Positions 17,849-25,964 of a stretch of 40,376 bases of DNA are shown in pieces; position 1 is the first letter of the stretch; each line of letters begins with the position of its first letter. This DNA is from Planctomycetaceae bacterium (GTDB taxonomy: Bacteria > Planctomycetota > Planctomycetia > Planctomycetales > Planctomycetaceae). Made by a program: the position numbers and the translations under genes. The notes under the pieces are model-generated. The model was not told the DNA's origin, searched no databases, and worked only from the letters and a program-made list of their open reading frames with translations. Where the stretch lies: NCBI GenBank assembly GCA_021732415.1, contig JAKFVC010000254.1:1-40376 (forward strand), given 5' to 3'.

Positions 17849-18991
17849 CTATTTCGCGGGTTGCTCGCTGAATCCGGCAGCGGGAAGTACTGGGGCTTCG
17901 ATGAAGTTCTGGGGAGGTTTTCCAGTCAGGCACTTCAGGAACGTCACGATTGCTGTCGTATCGGCGGCGTTCAACTTCACCCCCAGTTGCACGCGGGCCA
18001 TGATCCGGACGGCGTCCGGTAGCTTCTCCACGGAACCATCGTGAAAGTACGGCGGCGTCATCTCTACATTGCGGAGTCCCGGAACTTTGAAGACGTACAG
18101 GTCGCCTTCATCTTTCGTGAGATCAAACCGTCCCTTGTCCACGTCCTTGCTGCCTGTCGCGGCCCAGTAGTCTTCGACCATTCCAAATTTCTCGAACGAA
18201 TGTGCTCCGACGCCCACTCCGCTGTGGCAACTGGCACATCCCGTATTAAGGAACGTACGTAAACCATGTCGCTCTTCCGCGGTCAGTGACTCGGTCTTTC
18301 CACTGAGGTACTCATCGAATCGCGAGGGCGTGAGCAGAGTTCGCTCATACGCACCGATCGCCTGGCCCCAGTTGTCCTCGTTCACCGGATCGGCTGGGCC
18401 GGGAAAGCACTTCTGGAAAATCTCGGTGTATCCAGAGATCGCCCTGACCCTGTTCATCGCGGTCGGATAATCGAGATTGGAGAACGATGGCCCGAGCAGC
18501 GCCTTTTTGGCCTGCTCCTCGACTGAGGGGATTTCACCCCGCCAATGTTGCTTGAAGTTCAATCCGGAGTTGAAGACCGTAGCCGCGTTGCGAGGAAGCA
18601 CTTTGTCATGCGCACCATGCGACTTGGCCAACCCATCGGTACCGTAGAGTGCAGCCAGGTGGCACCGTCCACAACTGACGGTGCCATCGGCTGAGATCCG
18701 CGGGTCGAAGAAGAGTTTCTGTCCCAGGCTGACGAGGTCCGGATTGGTCGGAGAACTCGGGGCTCCGGAGAGTTGCTTGAAGTGTCGTCGCGACTCTTGT
18801 AACAACCCGTCATCCGGTTTCTCCGGAGAGTTGGTAACCGGGCCCGTCACCTTCTTCGGATTCGGCTCCCCGCTCTGAAGTCGTTGTACACTACAACCAT
18901 CAGAGAACATGAAGTCGATTACAAGGAGGCCAATGAGAGTAACTGGCCATAAGAATTCGCGATAACGTGACTGGCAATATCGAGACTGCAT
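17849..18991 (-). CDS. Di-haem cytochrome c peroxidase family protein
   Basis: A 380-residue exported c-type cytochrome of the bacterial cytochrome c peroxidase/MauG family, which usually reduces H2O2 or performs related haem oxidations in the periplasm. Two haem sites are visible: C107-GR-C110-H111 and C252-AS-C255-H256. Typical motifs surround them (LGQKLFFDPRIS, TVSCGRCH, RNAATVFN, GLRNVEMTPPYFHDGS). The N-terminus has one hydrophobic segment ending in FSDGC, which may be a signal anchor or a weak lipobox. The start MQSRYCQS is preferred over an upstream ATG because GGAGGAG lies just before it. It sits 114 bp after oxdC and 59 bp before the RND pump, all on one strand. Whether it acts on peroxide or another substrate is unknown. 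Confidence 0.92.
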   Translation of the reverse strand: MQSRYCQSRYREFLWPVTLIGLLVIDFMFSDGCSVQRLQSGEPNPKKVTGPVTNSPEKPDDGLLQESRRHFKQLSGAPSSPTNPDLVSLGQKLFFDPRISADGTVSCGRCHLAALYGTDGLAKSHGAHDKVLPRNAATVFNSGLNFKQHWRGEIPSVEEQAKKALLGPSFSNLDYPTAMNRVRAISGYTEIFQKCFPGPADPVNEDNWGQAIGAYERTLLTPSRFDEYLSGKTESLTAEERHGLRTFLNTGCASCHSGVGVGAHSFEKFGMVEDYWAATGSKDVDKGRFDLTKDEGDLYVFKVPGLRNVEMTPPYFHDGSVEKLPDAVRIMARVQLGVKLNAADTTAIVTFLKCLTGKPPQNFIEAPVLPAAGFSEQPAK

Positions 18992-19105
18992 GATCTCCTC
19001 CGTCGTTGGCACTTCGAATTAAGGGCAGTCGGAACGGTGGAGTGAGCCGTCGTCCCGACTTGCCACATCTGAGATACTTTGATGGCACGGAAGGCCGTCC
19101 TACTG

Positions 19106-20278
19106 CTATTCCCCGCTCGACGAGATGAACACATCCTGCTTGGGAAATTTCTCGAACAGAGACGCCGGCTTGCTGAAATTCGTGGCGAGTACATCGGTCG
19201 GATTCCCCGCAAACCACTGCGACAGGTCGATCGCCTCGTAAGTCCCGGAGTTGAATCCGATAAGGATCCGGCAGGGCTTTTTGCCAATGTTTTCGATCGA
19301 GTGCCCATAACCCTGCGGGATATAACCCACGTCACCCATTTCCATCGTTTCCGTGCGATAACGGCCGTGCGAGCCAAACATGGTGACGCTGATGTCTCCC
19401 TCGATCACGTACTGCCACTCGTCGGCATTCGGATGCCAATGGAGTTCACGCAACGCACCGGGCTCGAGATCGAGGATCACGCCAGTGACCGTCTTGGAGA
19501 TTGGGAACCGCGAGGAATCGACTCGCCACTCCCGGCCACCCTTGAAGATCTTGTGAGGGGGCTGCTCAAGCATTTCGTATTTGTGCGTTTGCGGGGGCAG
19601 CTTTCGCCCCTGCAGCGGACTCGCCGGCTGCTCCGGAGGCACGGCGCCACGGGCGAAGTAGACCTCGTCCTTGGGAAATCCATCGAAAGCCGATGCGGGA
19701 ACTCCAAAGTTCTTCGCCAGCAGCGGCTTGGGGGTGTGGCCGATCCAATCGCTGATGCTGAACGTGCCGAATTCGGAGAAGTAGCCGTTGTCGAAGATAA
19801 GAATGAAGTGTGCTGACTCGTTCCCCAGGCTTTCCAGCATGTGACCATGGCCGCGTGGAAAGTACCAGACGTCTCCGGGTCCGAAGTCATTCGTTTCGGC
19901 ATTTCCCTGAGGATCGATGACAGTCGTGCGAACCCGCCCTTCGACGACGAACGCCCATTCGGCTGCGGTCGCGTGCCAGTGCAGTTCACGCATGGCTCCT
20001 GGCTCCAGCCGCATCGAGACACCGGCGATCCCCTTGGAGATCGGCAGTTGCAACACGGTAGCCTCTTTGCCGGAACTTTTGCCGATCACTTTGCCTTCCG
20101 ATTTCTCCAAGGCAAATTTAAAGGTAGGCAACTCCTTGCCGGAGAGCGCCGGGTCGGGAACATTGTTCATGAAACTGGGATCACCCGCTTCAGTCGCTCG
20201 GCTCGTCAACATGGCGGTTGTGGTCGCGGCGAAGAGCGCTGCTCCGGCCAGAAAATTTCGGCGATTACTATCGGACAT
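19106..20278 (-). CDS. oxdC: Oxalate decarboxylase, Tat-exported bicupin
   Basis: A 390-residue two-cupin protein that should convert oxalate to formate and CO2 using manganese. The N-terminus NRRNFLAGAALFAATTTA is a twin-arginine signal, so it probably acts in the periplasm after folding in the cytoplasm. Cupin 1 has H100, H102, E107 and H146, plus R97 matching Bacillus subtilis Arg92. Cupin 2 has H280, H282, E287 and H326. The lid segment reads SEFGT (168-172), corresponding to SENST in B. subtilis OxdC. The lid glutamate (E169) is kept, which favours decarboxylase over oxidase activity. Length and the repeated ELHWH motifs fit the family closely. The ribosome site is CAGGAG. It is the first gene of the cluster and follows a sigma-54-type promoter. 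Activity is inferred from active-site conservation. Confidence 0.92.
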   Translation of the reverse strand: MSDSNRRNFLAGAALFAATTTAMLTSRATEAGDPSFMNNVPDPALSGKELPTFKFALEKSEGKVIGKSSGKEATVLQLPISKGIAGVSMRLEPGAMRELHWHATAAEWAFVVEGRVRTTVIDPQGNAETNDFGPGDVWYFPRGHGHMLESLGNESAHFILIFDNGYFSEFGTFSISDWIGHTPKPLLAKNFGVPASAFDGFPKDEVYFARGAVPPEQPASPLQGRKLPPQTHKYEMLEQPPHKIFKGGREWRVDSSRFPISKTVTGVILDLEPGALRELHWHPNADEWQYVIEGDISVTMFGSHGRYRTETMEMGDVGYIPQGYGHSIENIGKKPCRILIGFNSGTYEAIDLSQWFAGNPTDVLATNFSKPASLFEKFPKQDVFISSSGE

Positions 20279-20354
20279 GGCGTGTTCTCCTGGTCAAGTT
20301 TCCGGACAAAAGAATGGCATCCACTTATAGGGGGCCACATGGTTTGGGCACTAA

Positions 20355-20370
20355 CGCAACATGTGTGCCG
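20355..20370 (-). promoter_or_regulatory. Predicted sigma-54 (-24/-12) promoter of the oxdC cluster
   Basis: The minus strand reads CGGCACACATGTTGCG. It keeps the invariant -24 GG and -12 GC ten bases apart and closely matches the consensus TGGCAC-N5-TTGC. Transcription would start near 20344, about 65 nt before the oxdC ATG. The neighbouring response regulator has the GAFTGA loop that activates sigma-54 polymerase. The call is from pattern only. Confidence 0.7.
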
Positions 20371-20526
20371 ACGCCGCTTACAAGCGTTTGGCGCTGGTCT
20401 TCCGGGATGCGCCACAAATCCGAAGTTATTCGTGGTTCATCTGTTCTGCCACATCGAGGACACTTCGCGGATTGAGAAAGTGCCGCCTAGTAGAAGCAGT
20501 ATGCCACCCGCGAGCCGTGGCAGAGG

Positions 20527-20549
20527 TTGAGGCAGTTGCCCAAGAATCG
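20527..20549. promoter_or_regulatory. Upstream activator site candidate, copy 1
   Basis: A 23-bp element matching the element at 20627-20649 at 20 of 23 positions, exactly 100 bp away. Its core TTGAGGCAGTTGCCCAAG is an imperfect dyad. It lies about 185 bp upstream of the predicted oxdC start site, the usual enhancer distance for NtrC-type activators. The likely binder is the regulator encoded at 20721-22169. Confidence 0.55.
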
Positions 20550-20626
20550 GAATCTCCGTGGCCGACGCCTCCGAGTTTACTTGGTCGACTTGTTATGCCC
20601 ATCTACTTCTTAGAAGCGGGCAAGTT

Positions 20627-20649
20627 TTGAGGCAGTTGGCTCAGAATCG
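20627..20649. promoter_or_regulatory. Upstream activator site candidate, copy 2
   Basis: The second copy, with core TTGAGGCAGTTGGCTCAG. The dyad is clearer here (TGAG-x-CA-N2-TG-x-CTCA), as expected for a Fis-type dimer site. It lies about 285 bp upstream of the predicted oxdC transcription start and just beyond the regulator's stop codon. Confidence 0.55.
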
Positions 20650-20720
20650 TCCAGCTGAGATGTATGACAAATTCGACGTGCAGAAATGATGAGGCCGATC
20701 AATATTCGACTGACAATCTA

Positions 20721-22169
20721 TTACTGGTCGTCGGCATCGACAGAGAGCTGCCGAGTGACGTGCATCCCCAATTCGCGGAGTCTACGGCGCAAGGTCTCAC
20801 GTGCGATTCCCAAGCGGAGCGCGGCCTGATGCTGATTGCCTCCCGTATCGGCGAGGACACGGGCTAACAGGAGTCGATCTAGTTGGCGATGCGCTTCGGC
20901 GTAGAGATCGCCTTGATCGGAGGCCAGGCTCGAACCCAGCAATGCTTCCAGGCTGAACTCTTCCCTGGCTGGTGCGGTCACCACCTCCCGTTCGCTGGTC
21001 TCTCCGTTAAGCGGCGGCAGAAAGGCCGGAAGGAGAATCGTTCCGCGCGCTTGCAGCAGGGCTTGCTTGAGAATGCTGCGTAACTCGCGGACGTTGCCAG
21101 GCCAGGGATAGCGGCGGAGCCGCTCGAGTGCCTCGGGGGCAATCTCTTTTATCTCACGCGCGAGTTCGCGACTCCCCTGGCGCAAATAGTGGCGGACCAG
21201 CATCTCCAGGTCTTGGCCACGTTCCCGCAATGGAGGCAGATGAATGGCAAATCCGCTCAGGCGATAATACAGGTCCGAGCGAAACTTCCCCTCGGTGGAA
21301 TCGTTGGAAAGATGGTGGTGTGTGGCGGCAATCAAGCGCACGTCGGTGCGGATGGTCTCATTGCCTCCCACGCGTTCAAACGATTGTTCTTGCAGCAGAC
21401 GCAGCATCTTGGCCTGCAGGGAGAGTGGCATGTCACCAATCTCGTCCAGGAAAATGGTACCGCCATTGCATTGTTCAAACTTGCCGATGCGACGACGGTC
21501 GGCACCGGTGAATGCGCCTTTTTCGTGTCCGAACAATTCGCTTTCCAGCAAGTTCTCGGGAATCGCTGCACAGTTCAGCGCGAGATACAGCTCCTTTGAG
21601 CGATGGCTATGCTGGTAGATCGCACGCGCCACGAGCTCTTTTCCCGTGCCTGTCTCACCCGTGATTAATACGGAAACGTCCTGATTCGCAACTCGACCAA
21701 TCGCTTTGTAGACATCCAGCATCCCCGGACAGTTACCGATAATGGCACCATCCACATCGTGGTCCGAATCGGGTTCGGTGAGCACCGCGGGCTTGCGCAT
21801 GCGGTCGCTGACATCCAAGGCTTCACCCACAACGCGTCGCAATTGACGCAGGTCGAGCGGCTTGAAGAGATAGTCGTACGCCCCCAGCTTCATCGCCTCG
21901 ATCGCAGCGTCTGCCCCCATCGCTGTGGTAATAAAAATGACCGAGATCCGCGCATCCACCCGGCGGATCTGCTCGTAGACTTCTAACCCAGACTGATCTG
22001 GGAGACGCAGGTCAAGAAGAATCACATCCGGCGGGGTGGCAGCGATTTGCTTCAGGCCATCAGCACCGGAGAGAGCCACGTCGAATCGATGTCCGGGAGC
22101 CGGAAACGCGGATCGCACTTGTTCGGCAACGATGTCAGGGTCATCATCAATCAGCAATAAATGTGCCAT
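20721..22169 (-). CDS. NtrC-family sigma-54-dependent response regulator
   Basis: A 482-residue transcription activator. The receiver domain (about 1-120) has phosphorylation site D53 in LLDLRLPD, acidic residues D8-D10, T81 and K103. The AAA+ domain (about 142-375) has Walker A GETGTGKE (171-178), the sigma-54 contact loop GAFTGA (218-223) and Walker B GGTIFLDE (236-243). A Fis-type helix-turn-helix ends the protein (about 443-469, GGNQHQAALRLGIARETLRR). It is divergent from a hybrid histidine kinase, its likely phosphate source, and lies upstream of the oxdC cluster, whose leader holds a sigma-54 promoter and a repeated dyad. The start MAHLLLIDDD is chosen because the receiver begins at once; an in-frame ATG at 22193 is possible. 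Neither has a good ribosome site. Confidence 0.93.
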   Translation of the reverse strand: MAHLLLIDDDPDIVAEQVRSAFPAPGHRFDVALSGADGLKQIAATPPDVILLDLRLPDQSGLEVYEQIRRVDARISVIFITTAMGADAAIEAMKLGAYDYLFKPLDLRQLRRVVGEALDVSDRMRKPAVLTEPDSDHDVDGAIIGNCPGMLDVYKAIGRVANQDVSVLITGETGTGKELVARAIYQHSHRSKELYLALNCAAIPENLLESELFGHEKGAFTGADRRRIGKFEQCNGGTIFLDEIGDMPLSLQAKMLRLLQEQSFERVGGNETIRTDVRLIAATHHHLSNDSTEGKFRSDLYYRLSGFAIHLPPLRERGQDLEMLVRHYLRQGSRELAREIKEIAPEALERLRRYPWPGNVRELRSILKQALLQARGTILLPAFLPPLNGETSEREVVTAPAREEFSLEALLGSSLASDQGDLYAEAHRQLDRLLLARVLADTGGNQHQAALRLGIARETLRRRLRELGMHVTRQLSVDADDQ

Positions 22170-22282
22170 GCTTGGGTCGCAACCTACGTTCATCCCAGGA
22201 GACAAGTGACCGACCGCATTGTGGTCCAGATCCAGCAGAAAGTCCAGCAAACCTCGGGCCGGTTCGAGCGAGTTTAATGTCA

Positions 22283-22296
22283 CCAACGATTGTTGG
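22283..22296. promoter_or_regulatory. Dyad in the regulator/kinase divergent region
   Basis: CCAAC-GATT-GTTGG, a perfect 5-bp dyad about 110 bp upstream of the predicted start site of the kinase gene. It does not clearly match the repeats upstream of oxdC. It could be an operator or chance. Confidence 0.25.
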
Positions 22297-22382
22297 CGTT
22301 AGAGCTCGTTAGATAAAACAGCACCCTGGAGTCCATGCCCCAACGCGGTCATCGTCTGCCCCGGAGGCGAGATTACGCAGTC

Positions 22383-22398
22383 TGGCACTCGATTCGCA
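22383..22398 (+). promoter_or_regulatory. Possible sigma-54 promoter of the kinase gene
   Basis: TGGCACTCGATTCGCA has the full -24 element TGGCAC and GC at -12 with the correct ten-base spacing, but TCGC in place of TTGC. Transcription would begin near 22409, about 25 nt before the kinase ATG. If real, it would make the two-component system self-activating. Confidence 0.5.
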
Positions 22399-22433
22399 TA
22401 TCGTCGAATGATTCGCCTCAACGAGGAGTATTC

Positions 22434-25400
22434 ATGAGAGTTCAAAGCTTGCGCACGCGTTTCATCGTGTCGGGTTGTTTGTTGCTGGCCGCGGTCGTCA
22501 GTTGTGGAATCTGGAGTGTCTTTACATTCCACCGGCTGGGGACAACGCTGGTCGACACGCTCGCTCAGCACCAGGACACTATCGACGTTGCCGTGGAATT
22601 GATCACCGCCCTGGAGCGGGAGGATGACGTTCTGTTGCTGGCGATGAGTGGCGACGTGGCCGGAGCGCGAGTGGAACTGGCAACCGAGCGCGCTCACTTC
22701 GACGCGGCCTACTCGGGATTGCGACCACGACTGCGGAATGATAGTGAACAGCATGCGTACGCCACCTTGGACCGGAACACCAAAGCCTATCGCAAGATCG
22801 GCGACACGTTGATGGCTGCTGCCACCCAACCGGGCGCGTTTGAGATCTACCATTCCCAGGTGAAGCCCGCGCACCATCAAGCGGTGACGGATGCCCGCTA
22901 TTTTCGCTCGTCGAATGTCGAAGCAATGCAACAGGAAGGTGTCCAAGCTCGCCGGGACGCCAGGCGCTCCAGCGTGATTGTGGGCCTGATCACTCTCGCC
23001 GCCCTGCTCTCCTCGGCCGCCGTGCTGACGAGATTGACTCAAAGCATCATGCGGCCCGTCGGCGAACTCGATGCCGCCGTCGAAGCCATCAGACAGGACA
23101 ACCTCGATATCCGTCTCAACACCAATTCGGCGGACGAGCTCGGCCGACTCGCCGCCGGTTACAACCGAATGGCGGACGCCCTGGTCCAACATCGGAATGA
23201 GGCCAACGATCGCTTTCGTCAACTCGCCGAGAACATACATGAAATCTTCTGGATGTCCGATGTGCGGAGCGAACGGGTGCTGTATATCAGCCCGGCCTAC
23301 GAAGAGGTCTGGGGGCGAAGCTGCGAGAGTCTTTATGAATACCCGCGATCCTGGCTGGAAGGTATTCACCCGGATGACACTACGGCAGTCACCGAGAACC
23401 ACGAGCAGCGCCGCCGAGGTCAGTTCTCAGACTTGGAGTTCCGAGTGCTCAGGTCGGACGGCGCGGTGCGTTGGGTAAGGAGCCGCGCCTTCCCAATTCA
23501 CGCGCCGGATGGCCAGCCTTCGCGGATCGCTGGACTGGCAGAAGACATCACCGGACGGAAGCGCGTTGAGGAGGCCTTGCGGGAGAGTGAACATCGCTGG
23601 CGCAGTCTGAACGAAGCGCTCCCGCAACTGGTGTGGACCGCCACCCCTGATGGCTCCTGTGACTACTTCAGCACGCAGTGGACGCAACACACCAGAGTCT
23701 CGGAAAGTCATCTGCTCGGCTGGCAGTGGCTCGAAACTCTCCACCCGGACGACCGCGAAGAAACTCGCCATGCCTGGCTGGATTCCATCGCAGAACGCAG
23801 CGCTTACGATGTGGAATACCGCGTCCGGCGATACGACGGCGAGTATCGCTGGTTCAAGACACGCGGCGTGCCGATCCGCGACAGCGTGGGGGGCATCTTC
23901 AAATGGTTTGGTACCTGCACAGACATCACGGATGCCAAGCTGGTGGAAGATGAGTTGCGCATCTCTAAAGTGGCCGCTGAGTCTGCCAATCGAGCCAAAG
24001 ATGAATTTCTGGCAAACGTCAGTCACGAGATTCGAACCCCTATGAACGCCATCCTCGGCATGACCGAACTGACGCTTGACACGACCTTGTCTGAGGAACA
24101 GCGGCAGTACCTGAAAACGGTCAAGTCGGCGGCGGATAACTTGCTCGGCATTATTAATGATCTCCTCGACTTCTCCAAAATTGAAGCCGGCAAACTGGAA
24201 CTCGATCTGGCGGACCTCTCACTAAGATCTGTTGTCGGAGATACACTGCAAACGCTCGCGGTCAGGGCCCATCGCAAAGGTCTGGAGCTGGTCTGCAATA
24301 TCCAGCCGGACATCCCCGACACGCTGGTGGGAGACGCCGGCCGGCTGCGCCAGGTCCTGCTCAACCTCGTTGGTAACGCCATTAAATTTACCGACATGGG
24401 TGAGGTCGTGGTGCGCGTTGAGACGGTGGGAAGCGCCGCGCCGGCAGAAGGAACGCAGTTACTCTTCTCCGTGACCGATACCGGGATTGGGATCGCGGCC
24501 GATAAACATGAAGCGATCTTCCGCGCGTTCGAGCAAGAGGAAATGTCGACCTCACGCAAGTACGGAGGTACGGGGCTCGGACTTACAATCACCTCGCGAT
24601 TGGTAACACTGATGGGTGGTATCATGGACCTGGAGAGCGAGCCTGGCCGAGGCAGCACCTTTACCTTCACCGCGACCTTCGGGGGCCCTGCACTTGATTC
24701 GAGCCCCGCGGCTGTCAGTCCTCCAGTCTTGCTCCAACAACTCCCCGTGCTAATTGTCGACGACAACGCGACGAATCGGCACATCCTAGAGAAATGGCTG
24801 CAGGGCTGGATGATGGACCCGCTGGCCGTGGGCGACCGTGATGCGGCAATCGCCGCTTTGCGACAGAGTGTCCTGCGGGGGCGCGAGTATCCTCTCGTCT
24901 TGCTCGACGCGCGAATGCCCGATTCCGATGGGCTGGATCTCGCTAAATGGATTCGCGAGCAAACCGAATTTTCCACAACACGAATTATACTGCTGACCTC
25001 CGGAGACAGGCCTGGCGACGCCACACGCGCGCATGAAATCGCAATTAACGAGCGTCTTCTCAAGCCAGTCCGGCAAGACGAATTGCTCCAAACAATTTAC
25101 CTGGTGATGAGTCGTTCCAATGGCGGCGTGCCGATAGCGTCCAAAGCTGAGCCGGCTCAGCAATCACCCCTCTCTTCCTCCCAAACCACTGCGCCGCTGC
25201 GAATTTTGGTCGCTGAGGACAACGACTTTAATGTCCAGCTTCTGGAACAATTACTGCTGCGTAGGGGGCACCATGTCTGTATTGCGATGAACGGTCGCGA
25301 AGCGCTCAATCTCGCCAGCGAGGGGACGTTCGACCTGTTGCTGTTGGATGTCCACATGCCTGAACTGGACGGCTTTGAAGTAATTCGTTCAATCCGCGAG

Positions 25401-25964
25401 CGAGAACGCCTGGCCGGCGGACATTTGCCAGTCATCGCCTTCACCGCACGCACGCGACCCGAGGATCGCGACAAGTGCCTGGCAGCCGGCATGGATGATT
25501 TCCTGGCCAAACCCATTCAAACTGCCGCGTTGTGGCAAGCGATCGACCGAGTTATGCAGATCAAGACGCCGGCCCCGGCTGTTTGCCATTTTTCGGTACC
25601 TGACGACAACCCAAATTTCATCGACGCACGCGTACTGCTGGCAGCCTGCGGAGACGATGAAGCCATCTTGAACAAACTGTGCCAGACGTTCCAAACTCGA
25701 CTCCCGGAATGTCACCGAGCGGTTCAAGAAGCCTGGGAAAATCGCGACACATCGCAACTGCGCGAGGCTGCCCACAAGTTATGTGGACTAATCGGTGTAT
25801 TCTCCTCTGTCGGGAGCGTGACTGCGTCACAGCTTGAAGAGCATGCAGCCCACGGCAATCTCGAACAATGTTCCCGAGTAGTGGACACGCTTTCGCGTAT
25901 CATGCCTGCGATCCTGCAGCAGGTTGAGGGACTCTCGATCGAGACCCTGCAACGTCAAGTCTAG
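22434..25964 (+). CDS. Hybrid sensor histidine kinase: HAMP, two PAS, HisKA, HATPase, two receivers, Hpt
   Basis: A 1176-residue membrane-bound phosphorelay kinase. It has two membrane helices (about 9-30 and 178-200) around a ~150-residue helical periplasmic sensor, then HAMP (about 200-255), two PAS domains (about 260-385 and 390-510; PRSWLEGIHPDD, WQWLETLHPDDR), HisKA with H531 in SHEIRTPMN, HATPase (NLVGNAIKF, DTGIGIAA, GGTGLGLTI), receiver 1 (VLIVDDN, LLDARMPDSDG), receiver 2 (ILVAEDNDFN, LLLLDVHMPELDG) and a C-terminal Hpt domain with the phospho-His in AAHKLCGLIG. All catalytic residues appear present. The start MRVQSLRTRF has GAGGAG just upstream. The Hpt domain could pass phosphate to the divergent NtrC-type regulator; that pairing is inferred. 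The signal is unknown; oxalate or a stress linked to the cluster is possible. Confidence 0.94.
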   Translation: MRVQSLRTRFIVSGCLLLAAVVSCGIWSVFTFHRLGTTLVDTLAQHQDTIDVAVELITALEREDDVLLLAMSGDVAGARVELATERAHFDAAYSGLRPRLRNDSEQHAYATLDRNTKAYRKIGDTLMAAATQPGAFEIYHSQVKPAHHQAVTDARYFRSSNVEAMQQEGVQARRDARRSSVIVGLITLAALLSSAAVLTRLTQSIMRPVGELDAAVEAIRQDNLDIRLNTNSADELGRLAAGYNRMADALVQHRNEANDRFRQLAENIHEIFWMSDVRSERVLYISPAYEEVWGRSCESLYEYPRSWLEGIHPDDTTAVTENHEQRRRGQFSDLEFRVLRSDGAVRWVRSRAFPIHAPDGQPSRIAGLAEDITGRKRVEEALRESEHRWRSLNEALPQLVWTATPDGSCDYFSTQWTQHTRVSESHLLGWQWLETLHPDDREETRHAWLDSIAERSAYDVEYRVRRYDGEYRWFKTRGVPIRDSVGGIFKWFGTCTDITDAKLVEDELRISKVAAESANRAKDEFLANVSHEIRTPMNAILGMTELTLDTTLSEEQRQYLKTVKSAADNLLGIINDLLDFSKIEAGKLELDLADLSLRSVVGDTLQTLAVRAHRKGLELVCNIQPDIPDTLVGDAGRLRQVLLNLVGNAIKFTDMGEVVVRVETVGSAAPAEGTQLLFSVTDTGIGIAADKHEAIFRAFEQEEMSTSRKYGGTGLGLTITSRLVTLMGGIMDLESEPGRGSTFTFTATFGGPALDSSPAAVSPPVLLQQLPVLIVDDNATNRHILEKWLQGWMMDPLAVGDRDAAIAALRQSVLRGREYPLVLLDARMPDSDGLDLAKWIREQTEFSTTRIILLTSGDRPGDATRAHEIAINERLLKPVRQDELLQTIYLVMSRSNGGVPIASKAEPAQQSPLSSSQTTAPLRILVAEDNDFNVQLLEQLLLRRGHHVCIAMNGREALNLASEGTFDLLLLDVHMPELDGFEVIRSIRERERLAGGHLPVIAFTARTRPEDRDKCLAAGMDDFLAKPIQTAALWQAIDRVMQIKTPAPAVCHFSVPDDNPNFIDARVLLAACGDDEAILNKLCQTFQTRLPECHRAVQEAWENRDTSQLREAAHKLCGLIGVFSSVGSVTASQLEEHAAHGNLEQCSRVVDTLSRIMPAILQQVEGLSIETLQRQV

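Noticed and set aside
19079-19816. 245-codon plus-strand frame opposite oxdC
   Set aside because: Antisense to a gene with complete cupin motifs; no family resemblance.
20606-20616. CTTCT-T-AGAAG mini-palindrome between the two activator-site repeats
   Set aside because: Only 5-bp arms and a single copy; too weak to call a site.
22299-23402. 367-codon minus-strand frame opposite the kinase sensor region
   Set aside because: Overlaps the kinase start, its promoter and the sensor domain, which are all well supported on the plus strand.
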